From Amycolatopsis granulosa (GTDB taxonomy: Bacteria; Actinomycetota; Actinomycetes; Mycobacteriales; Pseudonocardiaceae), in contig NZ_JAANOV010000001.1 in assembly GCF_011758745.1 (NCBI RefSeq), positions 2,356,001 to 2,420,000 on the forward strand: a stretch of DNA of 64,000 nt, written 5' to 3'. The notes beneath the pieces are model-generated. The model was not told the origin of the DNA. It worked only from the letters and a program-made list of their open reading frames with translations, and did no database searches. The position numbers were made by a program, and so were the translations under genes. Each line of letters begins with the position of its first letter. Position 1 is the stretch's first letter. Positions 24,292 to 33,072 of this stretch are shown piece by piece.

Positions 24292-25377
24292 ATGCCTGCG
24301 ATTCCCTCCCTCGGTGGCCTGCGCGGCCGGGGCAACGGCCGCACCAGCCGTGTCGAGCCGCCCGTGCCCGTGCCGGTCTCGGCCTACATCGTCGACTGCG
24401 CCGTGTACGTCGACGGTGCACGGCTGCCCGGGCGCTGGACGCACGCCGAGGCCATCAAGGAGGTCCGGCGCAGGCGGGACGGGTTCGTCTGGATCGGCCT
24501 GCACGAGCCGGACCAGCAGCAGATCCAGGGCATCGCGGACGTCTACGGCCTGCACGAACTGGCCGTAGAGGACGCGGTCCAGGCGCACCAGCGGCCCAAG
24601 CTGGAGCGCTACGACGACACGCTGTTCATGGTGCTCAAGACGGTCCGCTACGTCGAGCACGAGTCGCCGACCACGGCCAACGAGATCGTGGAGACCGGCG
24701 AGCTCATGGCGTTCCTCGGGCTGGATTTCATCATCACGGTGCGGCACGGCGCGCATTCGGGCCTCGCCCGGCTGCGCCGCGACCTCGACCAGGACCCGGA
24801 GCGCCTGGCCGCCGGGCCGGCCGCGGTGCTGCACGCCATCACCGACCTGATCGTCGACCAGTACCTCGACGTCACCGCATCGATCGAGGACGACATCGAC
24901 GAGATGGAGACGCGCGTGTTCGCGCCCCGCTCGACCGTCAGCGCCGAGCAGATCTACCTGATGAAACGCGAGGTGCTGGAGCTGCGCCGCGCGGTGCTGC
25001 CGCTGGTCACGCCGGTGCGCCGGCTCGCCGAGGGTTTCACCCGGCTGGTGCCGGAGGAGGTCCGGTCCTACTTCCGGGACGTCGACGACCACCTGGCCAC
25101 CGTGTCGGAACGGGTGAACAACTTCGACGAGCTGCTGACCACGCTGGTCGACGCGACGGTCGCGAAGATCACGCTCCAGCAGAACACCGACATGCGCAAG
25201 ATCACCTCGTGGGCCGCGATGATCACGGTGCCGACGATGATCGCGGGCATTTACGGGATGAACTTCGATTTCATGCCCGAGTTGCACTGGCGCTTCGGAT
25301 ATCCGGTGGTGCTCGTGCTGATTCTCGGGATCTGCCTGCTTCTCTACCGAATATTCAGGAAGAACAACTGGCTGTGA
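24292..25377 (+). CDS. corA: CorA-type Mg2+/Co2+ channel
   Basis: 361 residues. The cytoplasmic N domain includes FVWIGLHEPDQQQIQGIADVYGLHELAVEDA. Long stalk helices follow, then two C-terminal membrane helices. The selectivity motif YGMN stands at 321-324 and the protein ends in the basic FRKNNWL, both diagnostic for CorA. Ribosome site AGGAG. In Mycobacterium corA (Rv1239c) lies next to lpqY-sugABC; here the same cluster begins 3 kb downstream. It would take up Mg2+ through a homopentamer. Confidence 0.95.
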   Translation: MPAIPSLGGLRGRGNGRTSRVEPPVPVPVSAYIVDCAVYVDGARLPGRWTHAEAIKEVRRRRDGFVWIGLHEPDQQQIQGIADVYGLHELAVEDAVQAHQRPKLERYDDTLFMVLKTVRYVEHESPTTANEIVETGELMAFLGLDFIITVRHGAHSGLARLRRDLDQDPERLAAGPAAVLHAITDLIVDQYLDVTASIEDDIDEMETRVFAPRSTVSAEQIYLMKREVLELRRAVLPLVTPVRRLAEGFTRLVPEEVRSYFRDVDDHLATVSERVNNFDELLTTLVDATVAKITLQQNTDMRKITSWAAMITVPTMIAGIYGMNFDFMPELHWRFGYPVVLVLILGICLLLYRIFRKNNWL

Positions 25378-25416
25378 GTCCCGTTTCCTGAACTGTTCGC
25401 CGGAAGGAGTTGAGCG

Positions 25417-25530
25417 ATGACCAGACTGCTCACGAGCCTGAAGTTCTGGGCCCTCACGCTCACCGTCGCGTGGATCGCGGTGGTGGCGGTCCTGATCGCC
25501 GACCACCCGGAACTCGCGCAGGCCCGCTGA
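25417..25530 (+). CDS. 37-residue single-span membrane peptide
   Basis: ATG with GGAAGGAG at 8-9 nt, 37 codons, TGA. Sequence begins MTRLLTSLKFWALTLTVAWIAVV, a single hydrophobic span of about 20 residues (10-29), with a short polar C terminus. It starts 39 bp after corA on the same strand, so it is likely cotranscribed. Small membrane peptides modulate Mg2+ transporters elsewhere (MgtR, MgtS); such a role here is a guess from position. Confidence 0.7.
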   Translation: MTRLLTSLKFWALTLTVAWIAVVAVLIADHPELAQAR

Positions 25531-25538
25531 CGAGTCCC

Positions 25539-25544
25539 TATCGT
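25539..25544 (+). promoter_or_regulatory. -10 box, leaderless phosphoesterase gene
   Basis: TATCGT ends 6 nt before the ATG of the metallophosphoesterase gene, with no ribosome site between. Confidence 0.45.
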
Positions 25545-25550
25545 GGAGTC

Positions 25551-26219
25551 ATGCGTGCACTGGTGGTCGCCGACGAGGTCGACGAACAGCTGTGGGCCGG
25601 TCTCGGCCCGGGCGGCGAGGTCGATCTCGTGCTGGCCGCCGGTGACCTGCCGTTCGACTACCTGGAGTTCCTGACCGACTCGTTGGGCGGGGTGCCGTGC
25701 GTGTTCGTGCCCGGCAACCACGACCCGGACCTGTCCGGGTTCACCCGCCACGGCGGCCTGTTCCTGCGCGCCGGTTTCCCGCAGGCGTGGCCGGGCCCGG
25801 CCGGCGGCATCAACGCCGACGGCCGGGTCGTCGACGTGTGCGGCCTGCGCATCGCCGGCCTGGGCGGTTCGGTCCGCTACAACGACGGCCCCAACCAGTG
25901 GACGCAGGCGCAGCAAGCCCGGCGGGCCCGGCGACTGGTCCGGCTGGCCGCGCGCCGGAACCGCCGCGACGGACGCGGGGTCGACGTGCTGCTCACGCAC
26001 GCCCCGCCGCGCGGCGTCGGCGACCGCGAGGACCCGCCGCACCACGGGTTCGACTGCCTGCACGGCGCGGTCGCGAAGATGCGGCCGGACTGGTTGCTGC
26101 ACGGCCACATCCACCCCTACGGCGAGCATCCCCGGGAGCACCGGATGGGCGGCACGCGCGTCCGCAACGTCGTCGGCAAGCACGTCATCGAGTTCACCCC
26201 GCACGGAGTGCGGGCATGA
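25551..26219 (+). CDS. calcineurin-like metallophosphoesterase
   Basis: 222 residues. Metal-site motifs of the class: AAGDLPFDY near 30, PGNHDPD near 60, LTHAPPRG near 150 and HGHIHPYG near 184. The usual first D-x-H is replaced by VADEVDEQL, so one metal ligand may differ. The ATG overlaps no upstream gene; its stop overlaps the ATG of the ParB-like gene (ATGA), which implies a joint function. Substrate unknown. Confidence 0.87.
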   Translation: MRALVVADEVDEQLWAGLGPGGEVDLVLAAGDLPFDYLEFLTDSLGGVPCVFVPGNHDPDLSGFTRHGGLFLRAGFPQAWPGPAGGINADGRVVDVCGLRIAGLGGSVRYNDGPNQWTQAQQARRARRLVRLAARRNRRDGRGVDVLLTHAPPRGVGDREDPPHHGFDCLHGAVAKMRPDWLLHGHIHPYGEHPREHRMGGTRVRNVVGKHVIEFTPHGVRA

Positions 26220-27064
26220 ACGCCGCGCGCGACACCGGTTTCCCCCGCGCGGACGCCGAGCACGACTTCCTGCGCGCGCGGCGGCGCCAGGTGCTGTCCC
26301 GGCTGGCGAACTGGCTGCGCCGGGAACCCGACGACGTCAACATCATGCTGCCGTTCGACGAGGTGGTGGACGCGCTCGGTTACCTGAGCGAGCGGCGGAT
26401 CGGGCTGCGGGTGATCCCGCTCAGCTCGATCGTCGGCAGCGTCGACCGCGGCCGCGACTTCGACCGCCGGTTCCGTCCCACGTCCGGGCGGGTGCGGGAA
26501 CGCTGGGAACGGCTCGCGCTGGCGGCCCGCCGCGGCGAGAGCATTCCGCCGATCGAGGTGTACCGGGTCGGTGACCTGCACTTCGTGATCGACGGGCACC
26601 ACCGCGTTTCGGTCGCCTACGCCCTGGGGCTGACGACCATCGACGCGATGGTCACCGAGGTGCGGACGAAGCTGAACCCGCAGGGCATCCGGTACCGGGG
26701 CGACCTGATCGTCAAGGACTACCGGCGGTTGTTCCTCGCCCGGGTGCCGCTGCCGGGCGAGGCCCGCGCGTCGGTGGTGGTGACCGACCCGTGGGACTAC
26801 GCGCACCTCGGCGAGCACGTGGAGGCGTGGGGGTTCCGCCTCATGCAGGACGAGGGACGGTTCCTGGACCGGCCGGCCGTGGCGAAGCGCTGGTACGAGG
26901 AGGAGTACCAGCCGGTGGTGGAGATGCTTCGCCAGGCCGACCTGATCGGCGACCGGACCGAGGCGGAGGCGTACATGTGGGTCGCGGGTGAACGCTACCG
27001 CCTGATCCGGACGCACCGCTGGGACGACGAGGTCATCGAGGCCCTGCGCTCCCGCCGGCGCTGA
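26216..27064 (+). CDS. ParB/Srx-fold (ParB N-domain-like) protein
   Basis: 282 residues. The ParB/sulfiredoxin-type core is seen in IPLSSIVGSVDRGRDF, PPIEVYRVGDLHFVIDGHHRVSVAYALG with the key GHHR at 127-130. Chromosomal ParB has a helix-turn-helix and dimer domain; neither is evident, so this is not the segregation ParB. ParB-fold proteins include CTPases, kinases and nucleases. Coupled to the phosphoesterase upstream through a 4-nt overlap. Confidence 0.8.
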   Translation: MNAARDTGFPRADAEHDFLRARRRQVLSRLANWLRREPDDVNIMLPFDEVVDALGYLSERRIGLRVIPLSSIVGSVDRGRDFDRRFRPTSGRVRERWERLALAARRGESIPPIEVYRVGDLHFVIDGHHRVSVAYALGLTTIDAMVTEVRTKLNPQGIRYRGDLIVKDYRRLFLARVPLPGEARASVVVTDPWDYAHLGEHVEAWGFRLMQDEGRFLDRPAVAKRWYEEEYQPVVEMLRQADLIGDRTEAEAYMWVAGERYRLIRTHRWDDEVIEALRSRRR

Positions 27065-27072
27065 GCCCCGGG

Positions 27073-28473
27073 TCAGCCGCGCTCCCCGCTTCCCGGTGAC
27101 GTGGTGGCCAGCGGGGCCGGCCGGCCGCGGAGCCTGCGGAACGCCGCGTCGCTGAGGGCCCGGCCGCACACCGTCACCGAGCCCACGGCCCGCCCGTCGG
27201 CGTCGAGGATCTGCACGTCGTAGCGCGGCCGGTTGCCGCGCTCGCCCGCCTTGGCCCAGCTCAGGACCGCTCCGGCGGACGGTCCAGCGGGCACCGTGGC
27301 GGCGAGCCGGGTGAGCACGAAGCGGGTGCCCTCCTGCCGCTGGTTGTCCGCGTACTCCAGGAGGGTCACGAACTGCCGCGCCGCTTCGATGAGCCGTTCC
27401 GCGGTCCGCCCGCCGTCGAGGTGGTGCCCGGCGGGCGGCGGCAGCACGGTCACACGCCAGTCGTGTTCGCTCTCCACGAGGTCACCGACGAACACGTTCT
27501 CCGCGCGCCTGCGGTGCACGAGCCGTTGATCGACGGGCTGCACGGGCCAGGAGGGCGACCCCGGCGAGGTCTCGGCCGGGTCGCCTTGCTCGATCGTGCC
27601 GGTCATGATCGTTCTGCCGTCCTGGTCGGCGTGGACCTGCCACAGCCGGCCGGTGGAGTCCGGCGAGTCGGCGGACAGCCGGACCGGCGCGTCCAGCTCG
27701 CCCATGCCGCGGAAGTCGAGCGTCAGGGTGACGGCGGGGTCCGCGCCGGCCGGGCGGACGAGGTCGAGCGCGGCGCTCAGGAGCATCATGCCGGGCAGGT
27801 GGTCGAGTTCGTGGTCGAAGAAGAACGGATCGTCGAGGTCGGCCAGGAGCTCACGGGTCCGCCGCTCGGGCCGCGGCCACCGGTCGACCACGAGCACGTC
27901 GGCGAGCGGCGCGCGCCGGGCGGGGCGGAACGATCCGCCGTCGTGGTAGGCGGTCGGGATCAGCACACCCTGCCGGATCCCGGGCGGCAGGCCGAGGATG
28001 TCCGCGATCTCGGCCTCCCGGCGCAGGTGGCAGGTGGTCCACGCGGTGCCGAGCCCGCGTGTGCGAGCGGCGAGCATGTAGCTCCAGGCGGCCGGCAGCA
28101 ACGACCCCCACGAACCGGCCTGGCTGCCCTCGGGCAGCCGCGGCGCGACGAGGCACGGCAGCACGAGCACGGGCACGCGGTGCAGGTTGTCGGCCAGGAA
28201 CCGGGCGCTGTCCAGGTCCCGGGACGGTCCCGGGTTGCCCAGCTCCGCGACGTACTCGGCGAAGCACCGCCGGTACACCTCGGCGATCCTGGCGCGCTGC
28301 ACCTCGTCCCGCACGACGATCCACCGCCACGGCTGGCGGTTGCCGCCGTTGGGCGCCTGCAAGGCGACCTCCAGGCACTCTTCGATCACCTGCTCCTCGA
28401 CGGGCACGTCGAGCAGCAGCCGCCTGCGAACGGCCCGAGTGGTGGTGAGCACCTCATCGACCGGCAATGTCAT
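27073..28473 (-). CDS. nitroreductase fused to AfsA-like hotdog repeats in permuted order
   Basis: 466 residues; ATG with GGAAGGAG upstream. Residues 1-200 are an FMN nitroreductase: TTRAVRRRLL, APNGGNRQPWRW (40-51), and a C-terminal segment with LGTAWTTCHL. Residues about 211-296 match the C-terminal AfsA repeat (PFFFDHELDHLPGMMLLSAA). Residues about 310-450 match the N-terminal AfsA repeat (VHRRRAENVFVGD at 319-331, ERLIEAARQ, FRRLRG). Canonical AfsA has these in the other order, so the region looks circularly permuted. AfsA makes the butenolide core of gamma-butyrolactone signals, and later a reductase saturates the double bond; the fused flavin domain could do that step. Product and activity unknown. 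Confidence 0.85.
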   Translation of the reverse strand: MTLPVDEVLTTTRAVRRRLLLDVPVEEQVIEECLEVALQAPNGGNRQPWRWIVVRDEVQRARIAEVYRRCFAEYVAELGNPGPSRDLDSARFLADNLHRVPVLVLPCLVAPRLPEGSQAGSWGSLLPAAWSYMLAARTRGLGTAWTTCHLRREAEIADILGLPPGIRQGVLIPTAYHDGGSFRPARRAPLADVLVVDRWPRPERRTRELLADLDDPFFFDHELDHLPGMMLLSAALDLVRPAGADPAVTLTLDFRGMGELDAPVRLSADSPDSTGRLWQVHADQDGRTIMTGTIEQGDPAETSPGSPSWPVQPVDQRLVHRRRAENVFVGDLVESEHDWRVTVLPPPAGHHLDGGRTAERLIEAARQFVTLLEYADNQRQEGTRFVLTRLAATVPAGPSAGAVLSWAKAGERGNRPRYDVQILDADGRAVGSVTVCGRALSDAAFRRLRGRPAPLATTSPGSGERG

Positions 28474-28489
28474 CGGAATCTCCTTCCGC

Positions 28490-28504
28490 AATACCAACGG
28501 TATT
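28490..28504. promoter_or_regulatory. candidate operator of the nitroreductase-AfsA gene
   Basis: AATACC-AAC-GGTATT, a perfect 6-bp inverted repeat 17 nt upstream of the ATG, where a repressor would block transcription or translation. The ACC/GGT arms resemble sites of TetR-family butyrolactone receptors only loosely. Confidence 0.45.
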
Positions 28505-28567
28505 TCGACATTACCGAACGAGGCGTCACCCTCGTGGGCCAATTCACACTTCGCTTTGGTAACGACA

Positions 28568-28601
28568 GAGGGCCACTCCTCCAGCCGGAGGAATGGCCCT
28601 C
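28568..28601 (-). terminator. hairpin after the sugC gene
   Basis: GAGGGCCA and TCCTCC pair with GGAGGA and TGGCCCTC across an AGCC loop, with one mismatch between the two stem parts. It lies 20 nt past the sugC stop; there is no U-run. Confidence 0.65.
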
Positions 28602-28620
28602 GTCGCACACCGCGGTGCGG

Positions 28621-29805
28621 TCACTCCTCGTACGTCAGGTTCCGTCCCGAGGCCGGGTCGAACAGCTGGACCTTCTGCACGTCGAACCAGACGTCGAGCG
28701 ACCCGCCCTCCCGCGCCGCCGACGACGGCGACAGCCGGGCCGTGATGGACGCGCCACCGCCGGGCACGTCGTCCGCCCCGGCGTCCGCCGCCAGCTCGGC
28801 CAGCTCCGACGTGGTGGCCACCTCGCCGCCCTCGACGGTGAAGTAGGCGTACTTCTCCGAGCCCATCGACTCCAGCACGTCCACGTGCGCGCTGAACACG
28901 CAGCCCCGGCCGACGGCCGCCTCGTCGAGCAGGCCGGCGTCCTCGAAGTGCTCCGGCCGGATACCGGCGATCAGCTCACGCGGCGCGTTCGCCTCCTCCG
29001 CCAGCCGGCGCAGCCGGTCCGGCAGCTGGACCGTGCCCAGAGCGCTCTTCAGACTGCCGTCCTCGAGCGTCGCCGGGACGAAGTTCATCGACGGCGACCC
29101 GATGAACCCGGCCACGAACAGGTTCCGCGGGTGGTCGTAGAGGAACTGCGGCGAGCCGATCTGCTGCACGTACCCGGCCCGCAGCACCACGACCCGGTCG
29201 CCCAGCGTCATCGCCTCGGTCTGGTCGTGCGTGACGTACAACGTGGTGGTGCCGAGCTGGCGCTGCAACTTCGACACCGACGTGCGCATCTGGCCACGCA
29301 GCTTCGCGTCCAGGTTGGACAGCGGCTCGTCCATCAGGAACGCCTTGGGGCTGCGCACGATCGCCCGGCCCATCGCCACCCGCTGCCGCTGCCCGCCGGA
29401 GAGGTTGGACGGCTTGCGATCCAGGTGCTGGGTCAGGTCCAGGATCTCCGCGGCCTCCTCGACCTTCGCCTTCACGGTCGCGTCGTCGACCTTGGCCAGC
29501 CGCAGCGGGAAGGCCATGTTCTCCCGCACGCTCATGTGCGGGTACAGCGCGTAGGACTGGAACACCATCGCGATGTCCCGGTCCTTCGGCGCCCGCTCGT
29601 TCATCCGCTCACCGTCGATGCGCAGCTCACCGGAGGAGATGTCCTCCAGCCCGGCCACCATGTTCAGCGTGGTCGACTTCCCGCAACCGGACGGGCCGAC
29701 CAGGATGATGAACTCACCGTCGGCGATCTGCAGGTCCACTTCGGACACGGCGAGCGCGCCGTCCGGGTAACGCTTGCTCACCTTGTCCAGCACGATCTCA
29801 GCCAT
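28621..29805 (-). CDS. sugC: trehalose ABC transporter ATPase SugC
   Basis: 394 residues. Walker A GPSGCGKST at 37-45, signature LSGGQ at 135-139, Walker B LMDEP at 157-161, switch His in YVTHDQTEA. The C-terminal 150 residues form the OB-fold regulatory domain of the MalK/UgpC group (GIRPEHF). Last gene of an operon lpqY-sugA-sugB-sugC, the same order as the mycobacterial trehalose-recycling importer, with corA nearby as there. Cytoplasmic ATP hydrolysis drives import. Confidence 0.9.
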   Translation of the reverse strand: MAEIVLDKVSKRYPDGALAVSEVDLQIADGEFIILVGPSGCGKSTTLNMVAGLEDISSGELRIDGERMNERAPKDRDIAMVFQSYALYPHMSVRENMAFPLRLAKVDDATVKAKVEEAAEILDLTQHLDRKPSNLSGGQRQRVAMGRAIVRSPKAFLMDEPLSNLDAKLRGQMRTSVSKLQRQLGTTTLYVTHDQTEAMTLGDRVVVLRAGYVQQIGSPQFLYDHPRNLFVAGFIGSPSMNFVPATLEDGSLKSALGTVQLPDRLRRLAEEANAPRELIAGIRPEHFEDAGLLDEAAVGRGCVFSAHVDVLESMGSEKYAYFTVEGGEVATTSELAELAADAGADDVPGGGASITARLSPSSAAREGGSLDVWFDVQKVQLFDPASGRNLTYEE

Positions 29806-29809
29806 GGCG

Positions 29810-30652
29810 CTACCCCTTCACCGCACCGGAGGTCAGCCCCGCGACGATGCGGCGCTGGAAGAACAACACGAACAGGATGATCGGGACGGTGATCACCACG
29901 GCCGCGGCGCAGATCGTCCCGGTCGGGTCCTCGAACTGGGAGGCCCCGGTGAAGAACGACAACGCCGCCGGCACCGTCCGCGACGCGTTGGTCGAGGTCA
30001 GCGAGATGGCGAACAGGAAGTCGTTCCAGCAGAAGATGAACACCAGGATGGCCGTGGTGAACACGCCCGGCGCGGCCAGCGGCGCGATCACCCGCCGGAA
30101 CGCCTGCCCCGGCGTGGCACCGTCCATCTTGGCCGCCTTCTCCAGCTCCCACGGGATCTCGCGGAAGAACGCCGACAGCGTGTAGATCGCCAGCGGCAGG
30201 GCGAAGGTGATGTAGGGCAGGATCAGCCCCGGCCAGGTGTCGAACAGCCCGAGCGTGCGCTCGATGTTGAACAGCGGGCTCACCAGCGACACCTGCGGGA
30301 ACATCGCGATCAGCAGCGAGACGCCGACCAGCAGCTGCTTGCCGGGGAAGTCCAGCCGCGCGATCGCGTACGCCGCCATCGTCCCCAGGACCACCGCGAT
30401 CAGCGTCGCGATGAGCGCGATGCCGATCGAGTTGATCAGCGCCCGCACGAAGTCCAGGGTCTGGAAGATGTCCCCGTAGTTCTGCAGCGTCCACGAGCGC
30501 GGGATGAACTTCCCGTCGTCGATCGTGTCCTTGGTCTTCAGCGACAACGACAGGATCCACAGCACCGGGACCAGCGCGTAGACCACCACGACGATGTCGA
30601 TCAGCGTCCACCGGGTCTTGCGGGCGGTGGTGACCGCTCCCCCCATCACCAT
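29810..30652 (-). CDS. sugB: trehalose ABC transporter permease SugB
   Basis: 280 residues, six membrane spans. The EAA loop is visible as [32 protein letters not shown] near 180-210. Start ATG overlaps the sugA stop by one base (TGATG); a second ATG two codons on is possible. Carbohydrate-uptake family MalG-like. Substrate assigned by gene order with lpqY-sugABC of Mycobacterium. Confidence 0.88.
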   Translation of the reverse strand: MVMGGAVTTARKTRWTLIDIVVVVYALVPVLWILSLSLKTKDTIDDGKFIPRSWTLQNYGDIFQTLDFVRALINSIGIALIATLIAVVLGTMAAYAIARLDFPGKQLLVGVSLLIAMFPQVSLVSPLFNIERTLGLFDTWPGLILPYITFALPLAIYTLSAFFREIPWELEKAAKMDGATPGQAFRRVIAPLAAPGVFTTAILVFIFCWNDFLFAISLTSTNASRTVPAALSFFTGASQFEDPTGTICAAAVVITVPIILFVLFFQRRIVAGLTSGAVKG

Positions 30653-31602
30653 CAGCGCTTCCCTCCCTGGTCACTGCCCGGCGCCGCGGTGCCGAACAGC
30701 TTGATGAAGATGAACGCGATGATCGCGACCGTGATGAAGATGAGCACCGACATCGTGGACCCGATCCCCAGGTTCAGACCCTTGATCAGGTTGTTGTACG
30801 TCTGCATGGACACCGACGACGTGTTGTTCTGCCCGCTGGTGAGCACGTAGATGTTGTCGAAGATGCGGAACGCGTCCAGCGTCCGGAACAGCAGCGCCAC
30901 CAGGATCGCCGGCTTCATCACCGGCACCATCACCTTGATGAACCGCTGCCACGCGTTCGCGCCGTCCATCGCCGCCGCCTTGAGCAGGTCGTCGGGCACC
31001 AGCGCGAGACCGGCCATCAGCAGCAGCGCCATGAACGGCGTCGTCTTCCACACCTCGGCGAGGATGATGATCGCCAGCGACGGGATGTACTGCGTCAGCG
31101 GCGCCGAGTTCCCGGCGAGGGTGTTCGCCAGGTAGCCGGTGTCCGGCGTCCACGCGTAGTACCACGAGAACGCCGCGACCACGGTCACGATGCCGTACGG
31201 GATCAGCGAGACGGTCCGCACCAGGCCGCGCCCGACGAGCGTGCGGTGCATGATCAGCGCCAGCAGCATGCCCAGCACCAGCTCGACGGCCACCGAGATC
31301 ACCGTGATGACCATCGTGGTGGCGAACGCGGTCCACCAGTAGGAATCGGACAGCACGGCCGCGTAGTTCGCGAGTCCCACGAACGCGGTGTCCTGCGGGA
31401 ACCGCAGGTCGTACCGCTGCAACGACAGCCAGACCGAGTACACGATCGGGTAGGCGGTGACCGCGACCATCACGATCGCGGCCGGTGCGCAGAGCAGCCA
31501 CCCCAGCCGCCGCTCCGCCCGCTTCCCTTCGCTCAGCGCCGGTTTGCCGGATCTTGCCGTGGTCTGCCGCGGAGTCGCGGAGACGTCCTCGACCGTGCTC
31601 AC
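30652..31602 (-). CDS. sugA: trehalose ABC transporter permease SugA
   Basis: 316 residues from GTG with AAAGGGGTGA upstream; the start overlaps the lpqY stop (GTGA). A charged N terminus of about 32 residues precedes six membrane spans. EAA loop: [27 protein letters not shown]. MalF-like. Pairs with SugB to form the translocation channel. Confidence 0.88.
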   Translation of the reverse strand: MSTVEDVSATPRQTTARSGKPALSEGKRAERRLGWLLCAPAAIVMVAVTAYPIVYSVWLSLQRYDLRFPQDTAFVGLANYAAVLSDSYWWTAFATTMVITVISVAVELVLGMLLALIMHRTLVGRGLVRTVSLIPYGIVTVVAAFSWYYAWTPDTGYLANTLAGNSAPLTQYIPSLAIIILAEVWKTTPFMALLLMAGLALVPDDLLKAAAMDGANAWQRFIKVMVPVMKPAILVALLFRTLDAFRIFDNIYVLTSGQNNTSSVSMQTYNNLIKGLNLGIGSTMSVLIFITVAIIAFIFIKLFGTAAPGSDQGGKR

Positions 31603-32915
31603 GGAATCACCCCTTTCGAGTTCAGCGCGTCGGTCAGCTTGCTGCGCAGCTCGTCGGCCGTCTTCTGCGGGTCGATCTTGGACGGCGGCGACAGCACCTT
31701 GGAGATGACCGTCGACAGGCTCTGGTACGCCGGGGTCAGCGGGCGCACCGCGGAGTCCTTGAGCGCGGCGAGGATGGTGTCCCGCATCGGGTACGCGGTG
31801 GCCATGCTCGGGTTGTTGTCCGCGTCGACGGGTTTGGCCGGGTCGAGCGGGGTGTTGTCGGTGTAGAGGGACTCCAGGCTCGGCGGGACACCGTCCTTGA
31901 CCGCGGAGAACTTCTGGTTGTCCCGGTTGCGCAGGCACAGCGCCGCCTCGAACGCTTCCGGCTTGTGCTGCGACGTGGTGCTGACCGCCAGGTCGTAGCC
32001 ACCGATCGTGGTTTTCGCCGGGACGCCGGGCTGGACGGACGGGTAGGTGGACCACTTGAAGTGCGCGAGGTCCTTCGGCTGCTCGTCGGCGTAGGACGCG
32101 TAGACGAACGGCCAGTTCAGCTCGAACGCGCCGTTCCCGCGCTGGAACGCCTGCCGGACGTCGTCCTCCTTCTGGTTCGTCAGCGACGGGTCGGTGATGC
32201 CGCTGGAGGTGACCCGTTTGAGGATCTCCAGCGCCTGCACCGCGCCCTGGTCCATCACGACGGACTTCCCGTCGGCGGACAGGATGTGCCCGCCCGCGGA
32301 GGCGACCAGGGTGTTGTAGATGACCACCAGTCCCTCGTACTGGGCGCCGGTGAACAGGATGTTGTGCGGCTTGCCCGCGGCCTTGAGCTGCTCGGCCTCA
32401 CCGATCATCTGGTCCCAGGTGGCCGGTGGCTGCGGCGTGATCCGGTCGTCGTACCAGAGCAGCTGGACGTTGGTGTTCTTCGTGGCCGCGTAGAGCTTGT
32501 CGTTCCAGGTCGCCGTGGCCAGCGGGCCGGGCAGCACGCCCGCCTCGGCCTGCGCCTTGTTCGCGCCCGTCCACTCCTCGGCCCAGCCGGCCTCGGCGAA
32601 CTCCGGCACCCAGGTGACGTCCAGGCCCAGGATGTCCAGGCCCTTGTCACCGGCGGCGAGCCGGCGCGCCATCTGCAGCCGCTGGTCGTCGGCGCCGCGC
32701 TGGAGCTTGTTGTAGACGATCTTGTAACGACCGGCCGCCTGCGCGTTGCAGTTGTCCACGACCTTCTGGAACGTGTCCTCCGGCGCGTAGTACAGGTTGA
32801 GCGTGATTCCCTGATCGGATCCGCAGGCGGTGACGAGACCAGCGGTCAGCATGCCCGCGCCGACCACCGCCGCCATCCTGCCGGGCGGCCTGCCCCGCCC
32901 CGTTCCGTTCCCCAT
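31599..32915 (-). CDS. lpqY: trehalose-binding lipoprotein LpqY
   Basis: 438 residues; ATG with AGGAGG 6 nt upstream. A signal peptide with twin Arg-like basic region and lipobox LVTAC (Cys at about 31) marks it as a lipoprotein on the outer face of the membrane. The body is a family 1 extracellular sugar-binding protein (LGLDVTWVPEFAEAGW, ENWPF-type region NGAFELNWPFVY, IGGYDLAVS). First gene of the sugar importer operon. Trehalose specificity is inferred from conserved order with mycobacterial lpqY-sugABC. Confidence 0.87.
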   Translation of the reverse strand: MGNGTGRGRPPGRMAAVVGAGMLTAGLVTACGSDQGITLNLYYAPEDTFQKVVDNCNAQAAGRYKIVYNKLQRGADDQRLQMARRLAAGDKGLDILGLDVTWVPEFAEAGWAEEWTGANKAQAEAGVLPGPLATATWNDKLYAATKNTNVQLLWYDDRITPQPPATWDQMIGEAEQLKAAGKPHNILFTGAQYEGLVVIYNTLVASAGGHILSADGKSVVMDQGAVQALEILKRVTSSGITDPSLTNQKEDDVRQAFQRGNGAFELNWPFVYASYADEQPKDLAHFKWSTYPSVQPGVPAKTTIGGYDLAVSTTSQHKPEAFEAALCLRNRDNQKFSAVKDGVPPSLESLYTDNTPLDPAKPVDADNNPSMATAYPMRDTILAALKDSAVRPLTPAYQSLSTVISKVLSPPSKIDPQKTADELRSKLTDALNSKGVIP

Positions 32916-32968
32916 GAGGCCTCCTACTCGGCACGCGGCCGGCGGGAGACCCACCCCACACGCCGTCG

Positions 32969-32999
32969 TGCATGCAATCAAGCAACCCGAGGCTGTCAA
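32969..32999 (-). promoter_or_regulatory. candidate lpqY operon promoter with palindrome
   Basis: On the minus strand TTGACA (32994-32999 on plus coordinates) lies 17 bp ahead of the palindrome TGCATGCA (32969-32976), which overlaps where the -10 should be. The -10 itself is weak, fitting an activated or repressor-controlled promoter. Confidence 0.4.
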
Positions 33000-33072
33000 C
33001 CCGGGTCGCACGATCGGTGGGAAGTCAAACTATTCCTAGCGATCACGGCCCGCAACCGCTGGAGGTCACGAT

